From: Actinomycetota bacterium
GTDB lineage: Bacteria > Actinomycetota > Actinomycetes > Actinomycetales > Microbacteriaceae
Length of the DNA: 12,231 bases
Assembly: GCA_027728145.1 (NCBI GenBank)
Contig: JAQBZV010000012.1
Span: forward strand, 1-12,231
Direction: 5' to 3'
The notes under the pieces are model-generated. The model was not told the DNA's origin, did not search any database, and saw only the letters and a program-made list of their open reading frames with translations. Of this stretch, positions 6,697-12,231 are shown one piece after another. The position numbers and the translations under genes are program-made. Position 1 is the stretch's first letter, and each line of letters opens with the position of its first letter.

Positions 6697-7377
6697 CTAC
6701 TTGGTCTCCTCAGCGGGAGCCTCTTCAGCAGGAGCTTCTTCAGAAGGAGTCTCTTCGGCGGCAGGAGCCTCCTCAGCAGGAGCCTCCTCAGCAGGGGTCT
6801 CTTCCGCGGCAGGTGCTTCCTCAACGGGAGCGTCTTCAGCGGCAGGAGCCTCTTCAGCAGGAGCAGCGGCTTCTGCGGGTGCCTCAGCTGCTACCTCGGC
6901 AGCAGGTGCTTCAGCTGGGGCTTCAGCAGGGGTCTCCGCGGGTGCCTCAGCTGCGGGTGCGTCGGCTGGAGCATCGACTGGCGCCTCTGCGGCTTCCTCA
7001 GCTTTGGGCGCTGCCTCAACGGGCTTCTCTGCCTTCGGGCGAAGAACAGGCTTCTTTTTGGTGTCAGCCTGGAACTCGGGCTTGGGCTCGGCAAACTTGA
7101 CGGTGCTCTTCGCACCCTTCTCGCCCTTGAACTGGCCCCAGTCGCCGGTCAGCTTGAGCAGTGCGGTGACCTGCTCGGTGGGCTGAGCGCCCACGCCGAG
7201 CCAGTACTGAGCGCGCTCAGAGTTGACCTCGATGACCGAGGGGTCCTCGGTCGGGTGATACTTGCCAATTTCCTCAATGACGCGACCATCACGCTTGGTG
7301 CGTGAGTCAGCGACAACGATGCGGTAGTACGGGGCACGGATTTTTCCCATGCGCTTCAAACGAATTTTTACAGCCAC
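6697..7377 (-). CDS. rpsP: 30S ribosomal protein S16 with a long acidic Ala/Glu/Pro tail
   Basis: Residues 1-87 are a standard bS16 ([60 protein letters not shown]), a small-subunit assembly protein. The total length is 226 residues against roughly 80-100 for a minimal S16. Residues 88-125 are a Lys-rich linker ([25 protein letters not shown]). From 126 to 225 there is no Lys or Arg and almost only Ala, Glu and Pro, in [22 protein letters not shown] units. I chose GTG at 7377 because AVKIR directly follows it, as in the family, and GGAG lies 4 nt upstream; upstream in-frame sequence to 7431 is not S16-like. First gene of the rpsP-khpA-rimM-trmD group. Confidence 0.96.
   Translation of the reverse strand: MAVKIRLKRMGKIRAPYYRIVVADSRTKRDGRVIEEIGKYHPTEDPSVIEVNSERAQYWLGVGAQPTEQVTALLKLTGDWGQFKGEKGAKSTVKFAEPKPEFQADTKKKPVLRPKAEKPVEAAPKAEEAAEAPVDAPADAPAAEAPAETPAEAPAEAPAAEVAAEAPAEAAAPAEEAPAAEDAPVEEAPAAEETPAEEAPAEEAPAAEETPSEEAPAEEAPAEETK
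6700..7002 (-). repeat. Imperfect tandem repeats encoding the S16 tail
   Basis: About 300 bp of near-repetitive sequence, dominated on the plus strand by variants of CAGGAGCCTCCTCAG and GCGGCAGGTGCTTC, code for the low-complexity C-terminal tail of S16 (residues 126-226). Units are roughly 12-18 nt and always whole codons, so length variation would keep the frame. Such repeats can expand or contract by slippage and may assemble poorly. The long open frames on the opposite strand here (Ala/Gly/Ser-rich) are by-products of this repeat. Confidence 0.8.
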
Positions 7378-7401
7378 GTTTCTCCAAGTAGATGAGTAGT
7401 C

Positions 7402-7431
7402 ATAACAGCCGACGATTACGTGGGGACACAA
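7402..7431 (-). promoter_or_regulatory. Candidate promoter of the rpsP-khpA-rimM-trmD operon
   Basis: On the minus strand, TTGTGT (7431-7426) and TGTTAT (7407-7402) are separated by 18 nt, resembling a sigma-70-type -35/-10 pair. Transcription would start near 7395, leaving a leader of less than 20 nt that carries the GGAG ribosome-binding site before the GTG at 7377. It lies in the 168-nt gap after ffh. No strong terminator was seen in that gap, so read-through from ffh is also possible. Confidence 0.35.
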
Positions 7432-7545
7432 TCGACAGGACGTCTAAGGGGGAGCTCAAGCGCCAGATAGAGGGTCGGACGAAGTGCTCGAGTGCTTATT
7501 CTGTCAGATTTTCCGCCCGTGGGAAGACCACAGTGCTCCCTGGAC

Positions 7546-9039
7546 CTATTCAGCACCCGAACTGGGCAGACCAAAGCTCGACCCCGACCCACCCGAGACG
7601 CTTTTGCCCAGGGCTTCCTCGGCACGCTTGGCCGGGTTTCCTGAGCGCGAGGCGGACTTCTTTTTGGTGTTTTTCTTCTTGCCGCGACCCGCTCCTCCGG
7701 GAATGGGGCCCATGCCAGGAATCTGAGGAACGCCGCCCTTGGCCACTGTTTTCATCATTTTTGCGGCCTGATCAAAGCGCTGGACCAGCTGATTCACCTC
7801 GGTCACCGTGGTGCCCGAGCCTTTCGCGATCCTCATCCGCCTCGAACCATTCAACAGTTTCGGGGTGAGCCGCTCCTTCGGAGTCATCGACTGAATAATC
7901 GCCTCGGTGCGCACCAATTCACCCTCGTCAATGTTGTCAATCTGGTCCTGCATTCCCCTGGCACCGGGCAACATGCTGAGCATTCCACCGAGTGACCCCA
8001 TTTTTTTGAGCTGCTGAAGCTGGGAGAGAAAATCCTCCAGGGTGAAAGTTTCGGAGCGGAATTTCTCTTCCAGCTCTTTGGCTTCCTCCTCATCGAACGC
8101 TTTCTGGGCCTGCTCGATGAGGGTGAGAATGTCTCCCAAATCGAGGATGCGAGACGCCATCCGATCAGGGTGGAAGACCTCAAACTCGTCGATCTTTTCG
8201 CCGGTGGAGGCAAACAGGATGGGGCGTCCCGTCACCCCGGTCACACTCAACGCTGCGCCACCCTTGGCGTCACCATCGAGCTTGGTGAGCACCACTCCGG
8301 TGAAGTCCACACCCTCCTGGAATGCTTTCGCGGTCTGGACTGCGTCCTGACCGCTCATCGAGTCAATGACGAACAGGACTTCGTCAGGGTTCGTGACCTT
8401 GCGGATACTGGACGCTTGCGCCATCAGCTCTTTATCGACACCCAAGCGACCCGCGGTGTCGATGATGACGACATCGTGGGCTTTGTCGTTGGCGTATTTC
8501 ACGCCCGCTTTCGCGACCGCGACCGGGTCCCCCACACCATCGCCGGGTTCGGGGGCAAAGAACGCGGCCCCCGCATTTTCCGCGACGATGCCCAATTGCG
8601 TGACAGCTCCGGGACGCTGCAGGTCACACGCGACCAACACGGGGGTGTGTCCCTGGTCACCGAGCCACTTGGAGAGTTTTCCCGCCAGCGTGGTTTTTCC
8701 TGATCCCTGCAGTCCCGCCAACATGATGACGGTGGGGCCAGTTTTGGCAAACGAGAGCCCCCTGGTTTCCCCACCGAGAATGGCGACCAGTTCCTCGTTC
8801 ACGATGGTCACCACCTGCTGGGCAGGGTTGAGCGCGGTGTTCACATCATCCGATAGCGCTCGCTCGCGCACCTTTGCTGTGAAGTCCTTGACCACATCGA
8901 GGGCAACATCAGATTCCAGGAGTGCGCGACGAATGTCGCGCACTGTTCCATCGACATCAGCGGGAGAGAGTTTCCCTTTTTGCCGAAGGGACGAGAACGT
9001 GGCTGTTAACCGCTCGGAGAGGGAACCAAAAGCAGCCAT
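7546..9039 (-). CDS. ffh: Signal recognition particle GTPase Ffh (SRP54)
   Basis: The protein subunit of the SRP, which binds signal sequences on ribosomes and docks with FtsY. The 497-residue protein has the N domain (about 1-95), then the G domain with GLQGSGKTT (109-117), DLQRPGA (139-145), DTAGR (194-198) and TKLDGDAKGG (252-261). The Met-rich M domain follows at about 325-440 (LGGMLSMLPGARGMQ, RRMRIAKGSGTTVTEVNQL, QAAKMMKTVAKG), then a basic Gly/Lys/Ser tail (GRGKKKNTKKKSASRSG). I chose ATG at 9039, which starts MAAFGSLSERL as in the family and has GAGG just upstream; a TTG 9 nt further up lacks a site. It is divergent from the carbonic-anhydrase-like gene, with only 49 nt between their starts. 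The SRP RNA gene is not in the window. Confidence 0.97.
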   Translation of the reverse strand: MAAFGSLSERLTATFSSLRQKGKLSPADVDGTVRDIRRALLESDVALDVVKDFTAKVRERALSDDVNTALNPAQQVVTIVNEELVAILGGETRGLSFAKTGPTVIMLAGLQGSGKTTLAGKLSKWLGDQGHTPVLVACDLQRPGAVTQLGIVAENAGAAFFAPEPGDGVGDPVAVAKAGVKYANDKAHDVVIIDTAGRLGVDKELMAQASSIRKVTNPDEVLFVIDSMSGQDAVQTAKAFQEGVDFTGVVLTKLDGDAKGGAALSVTGVTGRPILFASTGEKIDEFEVFHPDRMASRILDLGDILTLIEQAQKAFDEEEAKELEEKFRSETFTLEDFLSQLQQLKKMGSLGGMLSMLPGARGMQDQIDNIDEGELVRTEAIIQSMTPKERLTPKLLNGSRRMRIAKGSGTTVTEVNQLVQRFDQAAKMMKTVAKGGVPQIPGMGPIPGGAGRGKKKNTKKKSASRSGNPAKRAEEALGKSVSGGSGSSFGLPSSGAE

Positions 9040-9068
9040 GGTCCTCAAGATTAGCCGACAATACTGTG

Positions 9069-9090
9069 ATGCCTCCTATCCTGGAGGCAT
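9069..9090 (+). promoter_or_regulatory. Palindrome around the -10 box, ribosome-binding site and start of the carbonic-anhydrase-like gene
   Basis: ATGCCTCC (9069-9076) and GGAGGCAT (9083-9090) are perfect 8-bp reverse complements with the 6-nt loop TATCCT. The right arm holds GGAGG and the first two bases of the ATG at 9089. The loop TATCCT is a good -10 hexamer; with CCGACA at 9055-9060 (16-nt spacer) it would start transcription about 6-7 nt later, at or near the ATG, giving a leaderless message. If instead transcription starts upstream, the RNA hairpin would hide both the Shine-Dalgarno sequence and the start codon. GGAGG is only 1 nt from the ATG, too close to work normally, which favours the leaderless reading. 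Confidence 0.5.
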
Positions 9091-9598
9091 GCCTCTGGTC
9101 CCGTTTGGTTCCCACGAACCCCTCGTCCCCGACACCGCTTTCGTTGCCGAAAACGCAACCCTGGTGGGGCAGGTGACTCTGGGAGCCAACAGTGTGGTGA
9201 TGTTTGGTGCTGTGCTGAGGGCGGATCGAGATGCCATCCACCTGGGGGCTGGCAGCAACCTGCAAGACAACGTCGTGGTTCACGGCGACCCGGGCTTTCC
9301 CGCCCACATCGGAGCGGGCGTGAGCGTCGGGCACGCAGCCACCGTGCACGGCGCCACGATCGAGGATGACTGCCTGATTGGCATGAACGCCACGGTGCTG
9401 AACGGCTCCGTGATTGGGCGAGGCTCCCTCGTCGCAGCTGGGTCAGTGGTTCTTGAGGGTGCCACGATCCCGCCGGGATCTCTGGTGGCGGGAGTTCCCG
9501 GGAAAGTGCTGCGTCACCTCACCGAGGAGGAACAACACGCGATCCGGCAGAATGCCCTGACCTACCAGGAGCTCGGTAACACCTACCGGGGTGCTTAG
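9089..9598 (+). CDS. Gamma-carbonic anhydrase / left-handed beta-helix hexapeptide protein
   Basis: A 169-residue left-handed beta-helix protein with hexapeptide-repeat periodicity, of the gamma-carbonic-anhydrase-like (YrdA/PaaY/CaiE/CamH) group. The three predicted zinc-ligand His residues are present: His65 (VVVHGD), His82 (VGHAA) and His87 (TVHGA). Arg44/Asp46 (VLRAD; usual LRGD) and Gln59/Asp60 (NLQD) match conserved active-site positions. The family acts as trimers; many members have weak or no measured carbonic anhydrase activity, so the reaction is uncertain. I chose ATG at 9089 because MPLVPFG precedes the first family motif; the open frame extends far upstream only as an antisense shadow of ffh. 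It stands alone between ffh (divergent) and ftsY (convergent, stops overlapping at 9595-9598). Confidence 0.9.
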   Translation: MPLVPFGSHEPLVPDTAFVAENATLVGQVTLGANSVVMFGAVLRADRDAIHLGAGSNLQDNVVVHGDPGFPAHIGAGVSVGHAATVHGATIEDDCLIGMNATVLNGSVIGRGSLVAAGSVVLEGATIPPGSLVAGVPGKVLRHLTEEEQHAIRQNALTYQELGNTYRGA

Positions 9599-10476
9599 TC
9601 CTCGACCAAGGATCGTGCGAAGGAAGCCGGGGCAAAACCGGTCATATCCCCAATGCCCTCACCCTGGCCCAGCAGTTTGATGGGTAGCCCAGTTTTCTCC
9701 TGGACGCTCAGAACAAACCCACCCTTGGCGCTGCCATCCACCTTCGTCAAGACCAAACCACTCACCCCGGCGTGCTCGAGGAAAGCTTGCGCCTGGACCA
9801 CACCGTTTTGACCCGTCGTGGCGTCCAACACCAGCAGCACCTCCGACACCGGGGCAACCTTTTCCACGACGCGTCGGATTTTGTTGAGCTCATCCATGAG
9901 ACCTGATTTGGTGTGGAGGCGGCCAGCGGTATCGATAATGACAATGTCAATACCCTCCTCTTTCGCCTTCGTCACCGCCTGAAAGGCGACGGAGGCGGGG
10001 TCTTGACCCTCCGTGGTGGGTCCCACCAGGGGGACGCCAGCCCGTTCAGCCCAGGTGGTCAACTGCTCCACCGCTGCCGCACGAAACGTGTCCGCGGCGG
10101 CGATTACCACGCTGCGACCAGCGTTAGTGAGGAACTTGGCAAACTTCCCAATAGTGGTGGTCTTCCCCACACCGTTAACCCCCACCACTATGACCACGGC
10201 GGGGCGCTCGGTCAACCGAAGGGTCGGGTCATACTCGGCCAACTGGGCTTCCAGCGAATCCTTCAGGATGGCCTGAACATCATCGGGCTTGGTTGTTCCA
10301 ATCCGGTCAACCTCTGCTCGAACTGAGGCCATCAGGGCATCGGTGACTTCGGGGCCAAAATCTGCCGACAGGAGAGTGTCCTCGAGGTCCTCCCAGGTCT
10401 GCTCGGTGATTTCTGGCTGGGAAACCAGGTTTCGCAGCGCTTTACCGAGCGACCACTTGCCGCTCCCCCACGCCAT
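9595..10476 (-). CDS. ftsY: Signal recognition particle receptor FtsY
   Basis: The SRP receptor GTPase that docks Ffh-ribosome complexes at the membrane translocon. The 293-residue protein contains only the NG region: N domain about 10-90, then GVNGVGKTTTIGK (99-111), DTFRAAAVEQL (129-139), DTAGRLHTK (182-190), TKVDGSAKGG (244-253) and the C-terminal GQGEGIGDMTGF (270-281). The acidic A domain and the N-terminal transmembrane segment known from many other actinobacterial FtsY proteins are absent, so membrane contact probably relies on the N-terminal amphipathic helix (SLGKALRNLV). The ATG at 10476 has GAGG 8 nt upstream, inside the preceding small ORF. That ORF is in the same frame, separated by TAA and one codon. 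Its own TAA overlaps the stop of the convergent carbonic-anhydrase-like gene. Confidence 0.97.
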   Translation of the reverse strand: MAWGSGKWSLGKALRNLVSQPEITEQTWEDLEDTLLSADFGPEVTDALMASVRAEVDRIGTTKPDDVQAILKDSLEAQLAEYDPTLRLTERPAVVIVVGVNGVGKTTTIGKFAKFLTNAGRSVVIAAADTFRAAAVEQLTTWAERAGVPLVGPTTEGQDPASVAFQAVTKAKEEGIDIVIIDTAGRLHTKSGLMDELNKIRRVVEKVAPVSEVLLVLDATTGQNGVVQAQAFLEHAGVSGLVLTKVDGSAKGGFVLSVQEKTGLPIKLLGQGEGIGDMTGFAPASFARSLVED

Positions 10477-10479
10477 GAC

Positions 10480-10641
10480 TTAGTCCTCGCCTGCGGGCTC
10501 AAACTCGAGCGCGGGCAGGGTTTCTGAGGACTCGGGGCTTTGCTGGGTGGCCAGAGAGTAAATCTCGAGCGAGACAATCCCCACGCTCAGCGCACCCGCA
10601 CACGCAACGAGAGCCCATCCGATGCGCTGGTTGATTCTCAT
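10480..10641 (-). CDS. Small single-pass membrane protein, 53 residues, function unknown
   Basis: Reading the minus strand from the ATG at 10641 gives an uninterrupted 53-codon frame ending at TAA (10482-10480). It has a short basic N-terminus (MRINQR), one hydrophobic helix at about 8-30 (WALVACAGALSVGIVSLEIY), then an acidic, Ser/Pro-containing tail (SPESSETLPALEFEPAGED). The positive-inside rule predicts the N-terminus in the cytoplasm and the tail outside. The gene fills the space between smc (22 nt upstream) and ftsY (one codon downstream), consistent with a real gene in the same transcript, but no strong ribosome-binding site is visible. I do not recognise a family. It is directly in frame with ftsY, so it could be a separated former N-terminus of FtsY; the predicted orientation argues against that. 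A chance ORF is possible but less likely given the clear helix. Confidence 0.7.
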   Translation of the reverse strand: MRINQRIGWALVACAGALSVGIVSLEIYSLATQQSPESSETLPALEFEPAGED

Positions 10642-10652
10642 AGGCCCAGGGT

Positions 10653-10676
10653 ACTCGCCGCTCCTAGGCGGCGGGT
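10653..10676 (-). repeat. GC-rich hairpin overlapping the smc stop codon
   Basis: CGCCGC (10656-10661) and GCGGCG (10668-10673) are perfect reverse complements around a 6-nt loop. Three more pairs outside (ACT/GGT, one of them G-U on the plus strand) extend the arms to 9. The smc stop codon at 10664-10666 lies in the loop. No T-run follows on the smc side, so it is not a standard terminator. It may insulate smc from the downstream small ORF and ftsY, or be a by-product of Ala codons (APAA) at the end of SMC. Confidence 0.35.
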
Positions 10677-12231
10677 GCCTCCGATTCCTTCACTCGTTGA
10701 CCCACAACAGCGCTCACACCGTCCTTGCGCATCGACACCCCATAGAGCGCATCGGCGATCTCCATGGTGCGCTTTTGGTGGGTGATGATGATCAGCTGAG
10801 AGTCCTCACGCAAGGTGTGAATGACCGAGAGAAGGCGACCCAGGTTGGAGTCATCCAACGCCGCTTCGACCTCATCGAGGATATAGAAGGGGCTCGGTCG
10901 CGCCTTGAAAATGGCGATTAGGAGCGCCACCGCCGCCAATGACCTCTCCCCACCCGAGAGCAAGGACAAACGCTCGATTTTCTTCCCAGCGGGTTTGACC
11001 GCAACATCAATACCGGTGGCCAACATGTCCTCCGGCTCGGTGAGCTTCAGCGAGCCGGTTCCACCCGGGAACAAAATGGGGAAGACCTCATCGAACGCGC
11101 GCTGAGTGTCAGCAAAAGCTTCGGCAAAGATGGTGTGCATTGTCTCGTCGAGCTCCGCCATGATGGCTTCCAGGTCAGATCGCGTCTTTTTCAGGTCAGC
11201 CAGCTGCTCGGTCAAGAACGCGTGCCGTGACTCCAGTGCTTCAAACTCTTCCAGCGCGAGCGGGTTCACCCGGCCCAGCTGATCCAGCGTCCGCTCTGCC
11301 TTGGCGAGCCTCGCCTCCTGATCGCTGCGCACAAATGGCCTGGCCTCAGCCCCATCCTCGGTGCCATCCGGCGGGACCATCTGCTCGGGAGAGTACTCCC
11401 GGAGAAGAGCATCCTCCTCCAGACCCAGTTCCTCCAGGGCTCGCTCCAGAAGCGTGGTGCGCTGAAGTTTTTTCTCATACACCTGCATCTCCAGAGAGTG
11501 CACCGAGTCGGTAATGGTGGTCAGGCGCTCCCGCACCGAAGCCTCGTTCTCCCGAAGCGCTAGAAGCTCCTGGTGTGAGGCCTGCCGTGCAGCCTCCGCC
11601 GCCACCAGGGCCGCCCCCGACTCCTCAACGCTGGCGGCTGCTCCTGCCAGCGCAGCGGGCAGCAAGGCTAGGACCTGCGATGCGCGTTCAGCCTTCTGGA
11701 CGCGCTCACGGTGTCGAGCTTTTTCGCGCTCCCGCGCACGCTCCTCTTCCTGAACCCTGGCCACCAGAGCTTCAACCTGGTCACCGAGCGCTCCCGCGCG
11801 CTGACGCGACGCTTCGAGGGCAATGCGTGCCTCCACTTCTTCGGCAGCGATTGCGTCCACTTGGGCGCGCGCGTCATGACGTTGGGACTCGTCCACACCG
11901 GGTCTGGTGGTCTTCTGGTAGGCCTCGAATTCCGCAATGCTTGCCTGGTGTTGGGCTGTGGCTGCGGCAAGAGCCGTTTCGGATTCTGCAAGCGCCTCAC
12001 CCAGACGAGTAATTTCCTGCTGCGCCGCATCCAGGGAGGCTCGCACCCGGGACACCTGCTCCCCAAACTCTGCTCGTGAGGCATCTGCTTGGCGCAACTG
12101 CGCCAGAGCGCTCTTCACAGCCTCAGCGGCCACACCGCGTTTTGCCTGGGCTTGCTCGGCCTCAAAACTGAGTCGTTCGCGCTCGGTGGACACTGATTCA
12201 AGAGTCGTCTGGGTTGCATCGCGCTGAGCTG
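10664..12231 (-). CDS. smc: Chromosome segregation ATPase SMC, C-terminal part (5' end outside the window)
   Basis: The frame is open from the right edge (12231), giving 521 visible residues; the N-terminal Walker A head and hinge lie outside. The first 280 residues or so are Glu/Ala/Arg/Gln-rich with heptad-like spacing, the returning coiled-coil arm. Then come GRVNPLALEEFEAL, a conserved stretch near the head, and the C-terminal ATPase half: LSGGERS (about 424-430), FYILDEVEAALDD with Walker B (about 448-460), and ITHQKRTMEIADALYGVSM. SMC forms the condensin core with ScpA/ScpB and organises newly replicated chromosomes. In Actinobacteria it commonly stands upstream of ftsY, as here. The GTG codon at 12193 is internal to the gene rather than its start, because the reading frame continues past it. 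Confidence 0.96.
   Translation of the reverse strand, partial: AQRDATQTTLESVSTERERLSFEAEQAQAKRGVAAEAVKSALAQLRQADASRAEFGEQVSRVRASLDAAQQEITRLGEALAESETALAAATAQHQASIAEFEAYQKTTRPGVDESQRHDARAQVDAIAAEEVEARIALEASRQRAGALGDQVEALVARVQEEERAREREKARHRERVQKAERASQVLALLPAALAGAAASVEESGAALVAAEAARQASHQELLALRENEASVRERLTTITDSVHSLEMQVYEKKLQRTTLLERALEELGLEEDALLREYSPEQMVPPDGTEDGAEARPFVRSDQEARLAKAERTLDQLGRVNPLALEEFEALESRHAFLTEQLADLKKTRSDLEAIMAELDETMHTIFAEAFADTQRAFDEVFPILFPGGTGSLKLTEPEDMLATGIDVAVKPAGKKIERLSLLSGGERSLAAVALLIAIFKARPSPFYILDEVEAALDDSNLGRLLSVIHTLREDSQLIIITHQKRTMEIADALYGVSMRKDGVSAVVGQRVKESEAPAA

Noticed and set aside
6431..7186. Long plus-strand frame rich in Ala/Gly/Ser, resembling a repetitive surface protein
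   Set aside because: It is the complement of the S16 tail repeats and of khpA; the repetitiveness follows from the rpsP coding sequence.
7378..7431. Upstream N-terminal extension of rpsP
   Set aside because: S16 proteins begin directly at the AVKIR motif; the extension overlaps the candidate promoter and ribosome-binding site.
7483..7537. Three copies of AGTGCT between ffh and rpsP as a possible regulatory repeat or CRISPR-like array
   Set aside because: Only 6 bp long, spaced 8 and 41 nt apart, with no further copies; easily chance.
7500..7545. Possible intrinsic terminator after ffh
   Set aside because: The best stem there is GTGG/CCAC, 4 bp, without a T-run; too weak to call.
8366..9088. 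Plus-strand open frame running into the carbonic-anhydrase-like gene
   Set aside because: It is antisense to ffh, is Ser/Thr/Arg-rich with no recognisable motif, and family similarity begins only at the ATG at 9089.
11227..12227. Plus-strand frames opposite smc rich in Pro/Arg/Ala
   Set aside because: They arise from the GC-rich coiled-coil coding sequence of smc; no motifs and no consistent starts.
1..12231. Defence system, prophage, insertion sequence, tRNA or attachment site
   Set aside because: All coding space is taken by recognisable housekeeping genes in conserved order plus two short insertions; no transposase, integrase, terminal repeats or tRNA-like cloverleaf was seen by eye.

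Overview
The window looks like part of a compact, gene-dense actinobacterial chromosome, most likely Microbacteriaceae or a close relative, perhaps a small-genome aquatic line. Base composition is moderately GC-rich by eye. The taxonomic clues are the gene order smc / ftsY / ffh / rpsP-khpA-rimM-trmD / rplS-lepB-rnhB-DUF2469 / dprA, an actinobacterial DUF2469 protein, an S16 protein with a long Ala/Glu/Pro tail, a short FtsY ending in a GQGEGIGDMTGF motif, and GTG starts. The placement rests on remembered family features; no search was run.

Layout from right to left, since most genes are on the minus strand: the C-terminal part of smc (cut by the window edge), a 53-codon membrane-protein ORF, ftsY, then ffh. 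Next is the rpsP-khpA-rimM-trmD translation cluster, with spacings of 2, -1 and -4 nt and so probably one transcript. Then come rplS, lepB, rnhB and the DUF2469 gene, then dprA and the start of a calcineurin-like metallophosphoesterase that runs off the left edge. Two plus-strand insertions interrupt this series: a TetR regulator plus methionine aminopeptidase pair between trmD and rplS, and a gamma-carbonic-anhydrase-like gene between ftsY and ffh. Each insertion ends head-on against its neighbour with the two stop codons overlapping in 4 nt.

Functionally this is a housekeeping region. It covers chromosome condensation (SMC), co-translational targeting (Ffh and FtsY), signal-peptide removal (LepB), ribosome proteins and maturation (S16, L19, RimM, KhpA), tRNA m1G37 methylation (TrmD), N-terminal Met removal (MetAP), RNA-primer or ribonucleotide removal (RNase HII) and ssDNA handling (DprA). 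No gap between genes exceeds 300 bp (the longest is about 200 bp, rplS to TetR). No tRNA, rRNA, CRISPR, insertion sequence or defence island was seen.

I found no clear new multi-gene system. The points most worth a second look are: the small membrane ORF directly in frame with ftsY across a single TAA; a perfect 8-bp inverted repeat overlapping the -10 box and start codon of the carbonic-anhydrase-like gene; two inverted repeats of identical geometry in the rplS/TetR intergenic region; a Glu at the catalytic Asp169 position of TrmD; a divergent DprA with the usual yraN and comM genes missing beside it; and a hairpin within the last codons of rplS.
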